From an uncultured Pseudomonadota bacterium (GTDB taxonomy: Bacteria > Pseudomonadota > Alphaproteobacteria > RF32 > CAG-239): DNA of 64,000 bases. Location of the stretch: assembly GCA_902495305.1 (NCBI GenBank), contig CABUWG010000003.1, positions 1 to 64,000 on the forward strand, in the 5' to 3' direction. Below the pieces are notes generated by a model, which was not told the origin of the DNA, searched no databases, and saw only the letters and a list, made by a program, of their open reading frames with translations. The translations under genes and the position numbers were made by a program. This document shows, piece by piece, positions 1 through 7,690 of this stretch (position 1 is its first letter; every line of letters starts with the position of its first letter).

Positions 1-203
1 TAGGTAAATCCGCTTTCTTCACAAAATTTGGAATCCGAGTTGATGTCTATTTCGGGCGTACCGTCTAAAACGCCGCTTTCAGCACAATCTGGCAGAAAAC
101 ACACACCTGCAAAAGTGGAGGTTGGGAGGAAAGCCAATAACGCGGCAGAACATACTGCCATTTTAAGTTTCATGTGTAGCATATTTATGTTCATATTTTT
201 CAT
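1..203 (-). CDS. secreted protein, 3' end beyond window
   Basis: The reverse strand opens with MKNMNINMLHMKLKMAVCSA, a basic start followed by a hydrophobic run and an Ala-rich end (TSTFAG). This is a typical Sec signal peptide with likely cleavage after TFA. The exported part begins with Cys-containing sequence (VCFLPDCAESG) and runs off the left edge, so only about 67 codons are visible. The start at 203 is supported by a strong GGGAGGAAG ribosome binding site six bases upstream. Function is not recognisable. The Cys residues after the cleavage site could form a disulfide in the periplasm, which is inference. Confidence 0.6.
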   Translation of the reverse strand, partial: MKNMNINMLHMKLKMAVCSAALLAFLPTSTFAGVCFLPDCAESGVLDGTPEIDINSDSKFCEESGFT

Positions 204-263
204 CGGCTTCCTCCCAAATAAAAATTCTTTTCAGAGCACACCCTTTGTCATATATCCCGTCAG

Positions 264-313
264 AGCAACGCGGTCTCTGGAGCACATTGCCGACAACTAA
301 CGGCCGTCGGCCT
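264..313. repeat. dispersed repeat, copy 1
   Basis: This segment resembles 46540-46591. Both start with AGCA-CGCGGT-CTC and end with the near-identical ACAACT(A/G)ACGGCCGTCGGCCTCC. In both places a short GC-rich hairpin and then TGA follow directly (CCCGT-cgc-ACGGG here, CACCC-tct-GGGTG there), so the pairing is kept while the bases differ. It lies in the 280-base gene-free gap between the left-edge gene and the MATE gene. Confidence 0.5.
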
Positions 314-448
314 CCCGACCGCCGCCCGTCGCACGGGTGACAATAAAGGTACTATATCACAAAGAAACGTTAGTGTCAATATATAATGAAAAGTAGGGTG
401 GAGATTTTGGCTAATTAGAAAAGTATAATAAATAAAAGAGGCAAAAAA

Positions 449-472
449 GAAACCCGATATTTTTCGGGTTTC
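449..472 (-). terminator. terminator of the MATE gene
   Basis: The arms GAAACCCGA and TCGGGTTTC form a perfect 9-bp stem with a short AT loop. The stem is flanked by T-rich DNA on both strands. It lies 11 bases past the stop of the leftward MATE gene and could work in both directions. Confidence 0.8.
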
Positions 473-483
473 TGTTTTTTTCG

Positions 484-1848
484 TTATGCTTTCTGCATGT
501 TTTTGTCTTTTCGTATCAGCCAGAGCAGGCGACTGCCGTTTAATAATAAAGAAACCAGACCGCCGGCGCACAAACCCAAAATCAGCCCTCTCAGACCCAA
601 ATCCAATTTGAAAGCCAGCAAGTAACAGGCGCTGATTCTGACAATTAAAAAAGAAATAATCTGAAAGGTTGTCGGAATCTTAATATCCCCGCGTCCGTTC
701 AACGGTCCCATAACTCCCAGAGGCAGAGAGTCCATAACCACTTCAAGAATCAGGAACAAAATCAGCGTCTTCAATATGCCCAATACCGCCGGATCACCGG
801 TAAACCCGCCGAATATCGGCGTTTGCAGAAAATAGAGCAGGGAATCAAGAAAAACAATGGCCAGAAATAAAATGACAAAACCGCCTTTGACGGACAATAC
901 AAAAGCCTTGGCGTCTTTCCGCCCAAAGGCGTTTGCAGCCACGATTGATGTTGCCTGAGCCACGGAAAAACAAACCATAAAAGTAATCATGCTCAGGTTT
1001 GTAATAATCACAAACGCGGCCATCGGCAGTTCGCCCAGCCATCCGGCAAAATTGCTGACAATAGAATAAGAACCATTGGTCGCCACGGTTGTAATTGCCA
1101 CGCCGTAACCGATTTTTCTTGTTGTTTTGCTGTCCGTCCACCAGGTGTCATATTTGCGGTCAAGCCCGAAACGCTTGTTGAGCTTCGGATTTTGTTTCAT
1201 CTTGCGAATATAGAGCAAAATAAACAACGCCAGAAAAATTCGCACAATCAGCGTCGATGTCGCCGACCCCTGCGCCCCGAGTTCCGGAAAGCCGAACTTT
1301 CCGTATACCAGCACCGGATTAATGATAATGTTCATAATATTTGCAATAATGCCGGCATACATGGCAATATGCGGCCGCCTGATAGATTGCAAAAAGAAAT
1401 TTCCGTTCACAAACAGCAGGATAAACGGAATAGACCAGGCAAAAATTGACAAGACCGGACTGGCGTTGTCAATCATCACGTCGCTTTGTCTGAGCAAAGA
1501 AAACAAACCGCGGCCGTTTAATCCGATAATGGTAAATAAAATTGCCAGAATAACCAGATAACGCCGGCCTTCATAATAAATCTTGCCGCAGGAAGCAAAT
1601 TTGCGCGCCCCGAACTTTTGGGATGATTTGATCAAAATTCCGTGCAGCAGGCCGATAGGGATTGTGAATAGAACTGAAAAAACGGCGTTGGCCAGCCCGA
1701 TGTAAGCCAGCTGGTCGGTATTATAATGGCCGACGATAATCGTATCGACAATTCCCATAATGCCCATGGCCAGAAAAGAGATGGTAATCGGCAGCGACAG
1801 TCTGAAAATTTCTTTAATTTTTTTTATAAGTTCATGTTTTGCAGTCAT
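484..1848 (-). CDS. MATE-family multidrug/Na+ antiporter
   Basis: This is an inner-membrane efflux protein of about 454 residues, the usual MATE length, with around twelve hydrophobic segments. The N-terminal part has the family pattern: an amphipathic start, then PITISFLAMGIMGIVDTIIVGHY, where MATE proteins carry the first transmembrane helix and the conserved D-T-x-x-(V/I)-G stretch. MATE proteins export cationic drugs or metabolites using Na+ or H+ gradients; the substrate here cannot be told. I chose ATG 1848. An in-frame TTG at 1869 would add seven residues, and neither start has a clear ribosome binding site. The gene stands alone with its own terminator. Confidence 0.85.
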   Translation of the reverse strand: MTAKHELIKKIKEIFRLSLPITISFLAMGIMGIVDTIIVGHYNTDQLAYIGLANAVFSVLFTIPIGLLHGILIKSSQKFGARKFASCGKIYYEGRRYLVILAILFTIIGLNGRGLFSLLRQSDVMIDNASPVLSIFAWSIPFILLFVNGNFFLQSIRRPHIAMYAGIIANIMNIIINPVLVYGKFGFPELGAQGSATSTLIVRIFLALFILLYIRKMKQNPKLNKRFGLDRKYDTWWTDSKTTRKIGYGVAITTVATNGSYSIVSNFAGWLGELPMAAFVIITNLSMITFMVCFSVAQATSIVAANAFGRKDAKAFVLSVKGGFVILFLAIVFLDSLLYFLQTPIFGGFTGDPAVLGILKTLILFLILEVVMDSLPLGVMGPLNGRGDIKIPTTFQIISFLIVRISACYLLAFKLDLGLRGLILGLCAGGLVSLLLNGSRLLWLIRKDKNMQKA

Positions 1849-1950
1849 AATATTCACACATTCGGACAAAGTTCAAACTGCCCGCAAGCTAGCATAATAA
1901 AATAACATTGGCAATCATAAAAAATTTTAATCAAAATCTTTCTAAAAGCC

Positions 1951-1967
1951 TTGACTCTGGCAGTCAA
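1951..1967 (+). promoter_or_regulatory. palindrome over the -35 of the SulP gene
   Basis: TTGACT-ctggc-AGTCAA is a perfect 6-bp inverted repeat whose left arm is also a good -35 box. TATTGC follows 16 bases after TTGACT as a possible -10. The arrangement suggests an operator that overlaps the promoter of the SulP gene. No regulator can be named. Confidence 0.4.
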
Positions 1968-2028
1968 AGTAGTATTGCTATTACCCGCAAATAATCACGA
2001 ATAAATATAAATCAGGAAGATGATAAAG

Positions 2029-3759
2029 ATGTTGGCTTATCTTAGAAAGATGCTGCGGGCATATGAAAAGAATTTTGCCCCGAAATTGTATGAAGTTTTA
2101 AAACACGGATATAATAAAGAATATTTCAGGCGCGATGCCGTTGCCGGTATGACGGTTGCCGTCATTTCCATTCCGTTGTCGCTGGCTCTGGCCATCGCTT
2201 CGGGGGTTGAACCGGCTCAAGGTTTGTATACGGCAATTGTCGCCGGATTTTTCATTGCTTTTCTTGGGGGAAGCCGCTATCAGATCGGCGGTCCGACAGG
2301 TGCTTTTGTTGTTGTAATCTTTAATGTTATGGCGCAGTTCGGATACCCCGGACTGGCAATGGTCATGGTCATGGCCGGTATGATTCTGATGCTGGCCGGA
2401 CTTCTGCGCTTCGGAACATATATCAAATACATTCCCTATCCGGTTGTTCTGGGCTTCACCGCCGGTATCGGCCTGTTGCTGATTTCTACCCAGATAAAAG
2501 ACCTGCTGGGGTTGGGCATTGACAACGTTCCGGCAGAATTCCTGCCCAAATGGAAAATGTATCTGGCCAACCTGAACACATTCAGCTGGGGCTCGGTTAT
2601 TATTGCCGTATTGTCTTTGGGCTGCATTTTTTATATTCAGATAAAAAAAATCAAATTGCCGGCTTATCTGGTCAGTGTTGTCGGAGCCACGGTTTTGGTT
2701 GTTATCTTCAGCATCTTTGGTTTGCATGTCGATACCATCGGCAGCAAATTCGGCGGCGTGCCGCATTTTCTTCCGGCGCCGGCTTTTCCTGAATTCAATC
2801 TTGACATGGCGTTAAAAGTCATGCCGAGTGCTTTCACCATCGCTTTTTTGGCCGGTGTTGAATCTTTGTTGAGCGCAACCGTTGTCGACGGCATGAGCGG
2901 TGATAACCACAATTCCAATGCCGAGCTGATCGGGGAGGGAATTGCCAACATTGCCTCGGCCTTCTTCATGGGTGTGCCGGCAACGGGAGCGATTGCCCGT
3001 ACGGCAACCAATTTTAAGGCTAAAGCCTATTCGCCGGTTGCCGGAATGATGCAAAGCGTTTTTTTGCTGCTGTTCATGCTGTTGCTCTCACCGGTTGCAA
3101 AGTTCATTCCTTTGGCCTGCTTGTCGGCGGTTTTGGTCATTATCGGCTGGAACATGCTGAATCTGGATAAAATGTTCAAGCTCGTCACCGGCCCGAAAGG
3201 AGACAGATATACGTTGCTGGTAACGCTGTTTTTAACAATCTTGGTTGATTTAAATACGGCGATCAGTGTTGGTTTTATCATGGCAAGCATTATATTTATG
3301 CACAGAATGAGCAAAGAAATTGAAATCGCCAATGACGATACGGTGCTTGAAGACGTTGGCGGCGGCCGCGATTTGACTCAGGTTCTGCATGAACAAGGCG
3401 TTATGTCGCTGCGCTTGTCCGGCCCGTTGTTTTTTGGCGGAGCGTCTCAGGTTTCAAGCTTTTTGAAGAAAATTGACAAGAAACCGAAGGTTCTGATTCT
3501 GCGAATGGGATATGTTCCGGTGATAGACGCCAGCGGTGCTAATACGATTATCGAATTTGTCCGCCGCCTGCGGCCGTACGATACCAAGATTATCCTTTCC
3601 AACATGAAGACGCAGCCCCGACGGATTTTGCACGATGCTCTGGAAAAAGAAAATCTGGTCAAAAACATTTCAACAGCCTCAACCTTTGAAAACGCGCTGA
3701 AAATGACGCGTCGCTGGCTCAAAAGAGAAAAAGAGGAACATATTGAAAAAATTGATTGA
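2029..3759 (+). CDS. SulP-family anion transporter with STAS domain
   Basis: The protein is an inner-membrane transporter of the SLC26/SulP family, which moves sulfate, bicarbonate or other small anions. About 577 residues contain the family's N-terminal membrane part (AVAGMTVAVISIPLSLALAIASG, then QIGGPTGAF) and the typical GVPATGAIARTATN signature near residue 320. A cytoplasmic STAS domain occupies roughly residues 440-560 (MSLRLSGPLFFGGA and the VIDASGANTI loop). ATG 2029 was preferred because AGGAAG ends nine bases before it; ATG 2020 abuts that site directly. A small CxxC membrane protein gene follows after 58 bases and may be cotranscribed. The substrate is unknown. Confidence 0.9.
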   Translation: MLAYLRKMLRAYEKNFAPKLYEVLKHGYNKEYFRRDAVAGMTVAVISIPLSLALAIASGVEPAQGLYTAIVAGFFIAFLGGSRYQIGGPTGAFVVVIFNVMAQFGYPGLAMVMVMAGMILMLAGLLRFGTYIKYIPYPVVLGFTAGIGLLLISTQIKDLLGLGIDNVPAEFLPKWKMYLANLNTFSWGSVIIAVLSLGCIFYIQIKKIKLPAYLVSVVGATVLVVIFSIFGLHVDTIGSKFGGVPHFLPAPAFPEFNLDMALKVMPSAFTIAFLAGVESLLSATVVDGMSGDNHNSNAELIGEGIANIASAFFMGVPATGAIARTATNFKAKAYSPVAGMMQSVFLLLFMLLLSPVAKFIPLACLSAVLVIIGWNMLNLDKMFKLVTGPKGDRYTLLVTLFLTILVDLNTAISVGFIMASIIFMHRMSKEIEIANDDTVLEDVGGGRDLTQVLHEQGVMSLRLSGPLFFGGASQVSSFLKKIDKKPKVLILRMGYVPVIDASGANTIIEFVRRLRPYDTKIILSNMKTQPRRILHDALEKENLVKNISTASTFENALKMTRRWLKREKEEHIEKID

Positions 3760-3817
3760 TTTCTCTTTTTGATAATCTAGAATGAAGAAAATTTTGGTTT
3801 CGGAGAAAGGAGAATTT

Positions 3818-4342
3818 ATGAGTCTGATTTTAGCATTTATCGCCGCTTTGGCCTACAGTGGCAAAGCTATGGCTAATCCGGCCTGTGCCGTTTGCACGAT
3901 TGCCATCGGCGCGTCGCTGGAAATTGCCCGCAAACTTGGAGTTGATGACAGCGTTATCGGCGTTTGGGCCGGCGCATTTTTGACTTTGCTCGGATTCTGG
4001 CTGATTAAATGGTTTGATAAAAAAGGCTGGAACTTTAAAGGCCGCGATTTCTGGCTGATTGCCGTTTCTGTCGCCATGGTCGGCTTTGTATATGTCAGCG
4101 AGCTTGACTATACGCCGAAACCAATTCTGATTTTCTATCTTGATCCGTTCCTGTTCAGCGTTTTGGTCGGAATGCTGGTTCTGATCTGGTCTTCTGATTT
4201 CTATCAGTGGATGAAGCGTAAAAACGGCGGACATGCCCACTTTCCGTTTGAAAAGGTTTTTGTGCCGGTAGCGGCTCTGGCTCTTGTCAGCCTGTACTTC
4301 TACTATTTTCCGTTAGGAAACGGCATTGATGCCCTGATGTAA
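3818..4342 (+). CDS. small polytopic membrane protein with CxxC motif
   Basis: I do not recognise the family. The 174-residue protein begins with a signal-like hydrophobic helix (LILAFIAALAYSGKAMANPA), followed at once by CAVC and a glycine-rich TIAIGASLEIARKLG. About four more transmembrane helices follow. A CxxC at the membrane surface just after an export signal would suit a thiol redox or metal-binding role, but this is inference. ATG 3818 was chosen because AAAGGAGA lies five bases upstream; an earlier in-frame ATG at 3782 has no site. It is the second gene of a probable two-gene unit with the SulP transporter and ends at a hairpin terminator. Confidence 0.65.
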   Translation: MSLILAFIAALAYSGKAMANPACAVCTIAIGASLEIARKLGVDDSVIGVWAGAFLTLLGFWLIKWFDKKGWNFKGRDFWLIAVSVAMVGFVYVSELDYTPKPILIFYLDPFLFSVLVGMLVLIWSSDFYQWMKRKNGGHAHFPFEKVFVPVAALALVSLYFYYFPLGNGIDALM

Positions 4343-4348
4343 CAAACG

Positions 4349-4375
4349 AAAGCCCCGAAGCAAAATCGGGGCTTT
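4349..4375 (+). terminator. hairpin after the SulP unit
   Basis: AAAGCCCCGA and TCGGGGCTTT form a 10-bp perfect stem with a 7-base loop, just after the stop of the CxxC membrane protein. No long T-run follows, so it may terminate weakly or act as an mRNA 3' end stabiliser. Confidence 0.65.
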
Positions 4376-4422
4376 AAGTTATAAACAATACCCCGTTATA
4401 AGATTGAACTTTTTTCCGATTT

Positions 4423-4451
4423 TTGTTACAAGCTAGCATTCATAATAAATT
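4423..4451 (+). promoter_or_regulatory. candidate promoter of pagP
   Basis: TTGTTA and TAAATT are separated by 17 bases and end 18 bases before the pagP start. The match is moderate and the region is AT-rich, so this is tentative. Confidence 0.35.
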
Positions 4452-4469
4452 ATGTCAGGTTGGTAAAAT

Positions 4470-5045
4470 ATGTTTCGTTATTGCCTTTATATAATAGGAG
4501 CCTTGTGCTTGTCCGCCGCATCTGCGGCCGCTGAAGAAAACAGCTTTAAACTTTCGGAGGACTGGGGACAGAAGCTGCAAAATAATATGGCTGCCGCCTG
4601 GAACGCAGAAAATTATGACCTCTACCTGCCGATAAACACCTGGCACAATCGTCTGCTGTATGATAAAGACAAAATTGATGACTATAACGAAGAGCCTTGG
4701 GGAGTCGGGCTGGGCAAATCCTTTTACGATTCCGACGGCGACTGGCACGCCCTTTATGCCATGGGCTTCAAAGATTCCAATAAGCATTTGCAGACAATAT
4801 TCGGCTATGCCTATCAACACAACTGGCCGCTTGACTGTTATGAAAAATGGCGCATCGGCGTCGGCTATACGCTCAGCCTGACGCAGCGTTCCGAATATGC
4901 CTACATTCCTGTTCCGCTGCCGTTGCCTCTGGCCGGTATCGGATATAAAAACTTCAATATTCAGGCCGCCTACGTCCCCGGTGTCAAAAACGACGGCAAC
5001 GTCCTCTTCACATGGCTCCGATGGGAACTGAACAACGATTATTAA
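4470..5045 (+). CDS. pagP: lipid A palmitoyltransferase PagP
   Basis: PagP is an outer-membrane eight-stranded beta-barrel enzyme that moves palmitate from a phospholipid to lipid A. The 191-residue protein has a signal peptide (about residues 1-21, ending SAAA), the amphipathic N-terminal helix, and the highly typical YDLYLPINTWHNRLLYDKDK followed by NEEPWGVGLGKS. The three catalytic residues of the E. coli enzyme (His33, Asp76, Ser77 of the mature protein) are present as His59, Asp102 and Ser103, at a constant offset of 26. The C-terminal LFTWLRWEL is barrel-like. It is a single gene between two terminators, with kdsA about 1 kb downstream. Such a clear PagP is unexpected in an alphaproteobacterium. 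Confidence 0.93.
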   Translation: MFRYCLYIIGALCLSAASAAAEENSFKLSEDWGQKLQNNMAAAWNAENYDLYLPINTWHNRLLYDKDKIDDYNEEPWGVGLGKSFYDSDGDWHALYAMGFKDSNKHLQTIFGYAYQHNWPLDCYEKWRIGVGYTLSLTQRSEYAYIPVPLPLPLAGIGYKNFNIQAAYVPGVKNDGNVLFTWLRWELNNDY

Positions 5046-5046
5046 A

Positions 5047-5075
5047 AAAAATACTCCCGCTCGGGAGTATTTTTT
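5047..5075 (+). terminator. terminator of pagP
   Basis: AAATACTCCCG and CGGGAGTATTT form a long stem with a tiny loop, followed by a T-rich stretch, directly after the pagP stop. Confidence 0.85.
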
Positions 5076-5145
5076 ATTGCCATTCAACGAGAATAGTGCT
5101 AAGAAGACATCCACAACTAATATTATTAATCAAATTTTTATAAAT

Positions 5146-5976
5146 ATGGAAAGAGAAAATTTCTTAAGTTTGGCAGATAGTGTTCAGAGAGAAAAAGATC
5201 TGAAATGGCTGTATGCGTATCCGGGCAGCAATTATAAGCTTATTTTGCACGGCAAGTCTCCGCACATGGCTCTTTTGGCAAAAGGGATTGCCTCGGCAAT
5301 AGAAAAAAGCTGGGGATATCGTCCGGAAATCAATGAAATTCCTGAGAGTCCTGATAACGGTTTTTTCAAAACTTTGGTTAGACTGGCATGGGAAGATTAT
5401 GGTACAAAATGTCTGTATATTGCCACGGATAAAATGTTGCGCGGGATTGAAGAGATTATCGGCAGAAACTGTTTTGAATACTGGGATTTTTCAGAAAATC
5501 CGTTCACCGGCAGTATCATTGATTGTTTTGAGCCGCCTATGGGAAGAAAAATACATAACGTCCATAATGCCTATGACAAAATCGGCGTTGTATCCTATAC
5601 AAGTCTTCGGGTTGAAGCAAAAGACCTGACAACTCTGCTGCATGCGGCCTATTGGTATCAAATTCTGGGCAAAAAGATGTCAATCTATCCGGAAATTTAT
5701 TGCCAAACGGCAGAAAATGAAAAAGAGATAGAAAGATTTCTCAAAAAATTGGGTGTACGCCGCTGTAATTTCAATTACCCGACGGATAAAACTCCGGAAC
5801 AGAATCTTTTGTATATTCGTCCGGCTTATTTTAACCCGGCTGCCATTGATTGCGATGAATATGTTGTTCCTTGCCATATGCCGGCATCTTCTCTGTTCAG
5901 AAAAATCTTTCATTCATGGTTTCTCAAATCTGATATGAAAAAGATATTATCAGAGCACCAAAACGTCTTGAACTGA
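5146..5976 (+). CDS. orphan protein of unknown function
   Basis: I do not recognise this 276-residue protein. It appears soluble, with no signal peptide or membrane helix, and has mixed alpha/beta character. Notable stretches are NYKLILHGKSPHMALLAKGI near residue 30 and NVHNAYDKIGVVSYTSLRVE near residue 145, the latter compatible with a nucleotide- or carbohydrate-binding fold (inference). ATG 5146 is preferred over the upstream ATG at 5077, which lies in the pagP terminator region. Neither start has a ribosome binding site; the leader is AT-rich and contains TATTATTAAT, as several other orphan genes here do. It ends at a strong terminator and stands alone. Confidence 0.6.
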   Translation: MERENFLSLADSVQREKDLKWLYAYPGSNYKLILHGKSPHMALLAKGIASAIEKSWGYRPEINEIPESPDNGFFKTLVRLAWEDYGTKCLYIATDKMLRGIEEIIGRNCFEYWDFSENPFTGSIIDCFEPPMGRKIHNVHNAYDKIGVVSYTSLRVEAKDLTTLLHAAYWYQILGKKMSIYPEIYCQTAENEKEIERFLKKLGVRRCNFNYPTDKTPEQNLLYIRPAYFNPAAIDCDEYVVPCHMPASSLFRKIFHSWFLKSDMKKILSEHQNVLN

Positions 5977-5984
5977 TAATACCC

Positions 5985-6015
5985 AAACACTGCCTCGCAA
6001 AGGCAGTGTTTTTTT
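5985..6015 (+). terminator. terminator
   Basis: AAACACTGCCT and AGGCAGTGTTT form a perfect 11-bp stem with a 5-base loop, followed by TTTTTG. It closes the orphan gene at 5146-5976. Confidence 0.9.
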
Positions 6016-6104
6016 GTTTTCCTCCACAGCATTCTGATTGCGGTTGAAAACGACGCACAAATTTGTTAAAAATAAATTATTCAGGATAACAAAAGGAAAA
6101 GCTT

Positions 6105-6953
6105 ATGGAACAAAGAAAAATAAAAATCGGCAATTTTGAAATCGCCAATACCCTGCCGCTGGCTCTGTTGGCCGGCCCCTGTCAGATTGAAAGCCGCCAA
6201 CACGCCGTTGATATGGCCGGTGCCATGGTGGAAATCACCAAAGAGTTGGGAATTAATTATGTCTTCAAAGCCTCTTTTGACAAGGCCAACCGCACGTCGA
6301 TTAACGGTGCCCGCGGTGTAGGGCTGGATGAAGGTATCAGAACCTTTGAAGAAATAAAAAAACTCTATAACAATATTCCGATAGTAACGGACGTGCATGA
6401 AAAAGAACAATGCGCCCTCATTGCTCCGCATGTTGATATGCTCCAAATTCCGGCTTTTCTGTGCCGCCAGACAGATCTGGTTGTCGCTGCTGCCAAAACC
6501 GGAAAAGTCGTTAATATTAAAAAAGGACAGTTCTGTGCGCCTTGGGATATGAAACATATTGTCAAAAAAGCTGAAGATTCCGGAAATATGAACGTCTGCC
6601 TGACCGAGCGCGGCGCTTCTTTCGGATACAACACGTTGGTCACTGACTTTCGCGGCCTGCCCAAAATGGCGCAGGATACCGGCTGTCCGGTTATTTTTGA
6701 TGCAACCCATTCCGTCCAGCAGCCGAGCGGGCAGGGCGGAACTTCCGGCGGCCAGCGGGAATATGCGCCGGTTTTGGCCAGAGCAGCTGTTGCCGTTGGC
6801 GTTGCCGCCGTGTTTATTGAAACGCACGACAATCCGGACAAAGCTTTGAGCGACGGCCCGAACATGATTCCGCTGCATGATATGAAGAGGGTTCTGACCG
6901 AACTCATGGCCTATGACCATGTCACCAAAACCATGATTCACGACTATAAATAA
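6105..6953 (+). CDS. kdsA: KDO-8-phosphate synthase (metal-dependent type)
   Basis: KdsA condenses phosphoenolpyruvate with arabinose-5-phosphate to give 3-deoxy-D-manno-octulosonate 8-phosphate, the precursor of the LPS inner-core sugar KDO, in the cytoplasm. The 282-residue length is standard. Visible motifs are AGPCQIES, KASFDKANRTS, TERGASFGYNTLV and DATHSVQQPSGQG. The metal-binding set known from the class II enzymes is present: Cys26, His202, Glu239 and Asp250, where non-metal enzymes carry Asn at the Cys position. AAAGG lies upstream of the ATG. recO starts on the base after its stop, so the two are cotranscribed. Confidence 0.96.
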   Translation: MEQRKIKIGNFEIANTLPLALLAGPCQIESRQHAVDMAGAMVEITKELGINYVFKASFDKANRTSINGARGVGLDEGIRTFEEIKKLYNNIPIVTDVHEKEQCALIAPHVDMLQIPAFLCRQTDLVVAAAKTGKVVNIKKGQFCAPWDMKHIVKKAEDSGNMNVCLTERGASFGYNTLVTDFRGLPKMAQDTGCPVIFDATHSVQQPSGQGGTSGGQREYAPVLARAAVAVGVAAVFIETHDNPDKALSDGPNMIPLHDMKRVLTELMAYDHVTKTMIHDYK

Positions 6954-7670
6954 ATGCAGTTTAGTGACGACGGTTATATTATCAATTTGCGCAAACACGG
7001 TGAGAGTTCGTTAATTCTCACCGTGTTAACGCGAGAACACGGCAAAGTCACCGGCTATGTCAAAAACTGTCTTCACAAACGCAATTTAGGGATTTATCAG
7101 CTCGGAAACCGCCTTCAGATAGAAGCATATTCCCGCGTGGATGAGAATATGCTGAGCATAAAAGCCGAACTGCTTGAGCCTTGCGCCGTCAACTTCATCA
7201 GCCATGCCGGCAAACTTGCAGCCTTATCCTCGCTCTGTGAACTATGCAATGCCGCCATGCCTGAACTCTCTCCTTTAGATAGATTTTTCTATTATATAGA
7301 AAGCTTTTTTAATCTGATAAATGAAGATAATTGGATAGCGCATTATTGTTTCTTCGAATTTTTCTTGCTTGACAATCTGGGCATCGGGCTCGACCTGAGC
7401 GAATGCGCCGCCACCGGCACAACGGAAAATCTGGCTTATGTTTCCCCCAAAAGCGGTCGTGCCGTTTGTGAAGAAGCCGGTTTTATTTATAAAGAAAAGC
7501 TCTTTTCCTACCCGCATTTTATCGTTGCCGGCAATTATCGGCCGACACCGTCGGAAATGGCGGATTTGCTGAAGATGACCGAGTTTTTCCTCACAAAAAA
7601 CTTTTTTCAAACTCACGGCTTGAAATTCCCGCAAAATCGTGCTAGTTTGCTTAACCAGTTAGAACTTTAG
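6954..7670 (+). CDS. recO: DNA repair protein RecO
   Basis: RecO loads RecA at gaps and anneals DNA in the RecFOR recombination pathway. The 238-residue protein starts with the typical OB-fold entry (GYIINLRKHGESSLILTVLTREHGKVTGYVK), followed by a helical C-terminal part. The central LDLSECAATG and SGRAVCEEAG hold only two of the zinc-finger cysteines seen in some relatives. The ATG directly follows the kdsA stop without a separate ribosome binding site, suggesting translational coupling. parC follows after 20 bases, giving a kdsA-recO-parC transcription unit. Confidence 0.9.
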   Translation: MQFSDDGYIINLRKHGESSLILTVLTREHGKVTGYVKNCLHKRNLGIYQLGNRLQIEAYSRVDENMLSIKAELLEPCAVNFISHAGKLAALSSLCELCNAAMPELSPLDRFFYYIESFFNLINEDNWIAHYCFFEFFLLDNLGIGLDLSECAATGTTENLAYVSPKSGRAVCEEAGFIYKEKLFSYPHFIVAGNYRPTPSEMADLLKMTEFFLTKNFFQTHGLKFPQNRASLLNQLEL

Positions 7671-7690
7671 AAGAATAAAACAGAGTAAAA

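Noticed and set aside
28..300. Rightward 90-codon frame at the left edge
   Set aside because: It lies opposite a leftward gene with a signal peptide and a strong ribosome site, and it has no signals of its own.
2098..2766. Leftward frame opposite the SulP gene
   Set aside because: Low-complexity His/Gln/Asn-rich translation that is typical of a shadow.
4455..5114. Leftward 219-codon frame opposite pagP
   Set aside because: It is the antisense of pagP; pagP is certain from its catalytic residues.
6081..6998. Long leftward frame opposite kdsA
   Set aside because: It is the antisense of a clear kdsA gene; its composition is that of a shadow frame, with no ribosome site or family motif.
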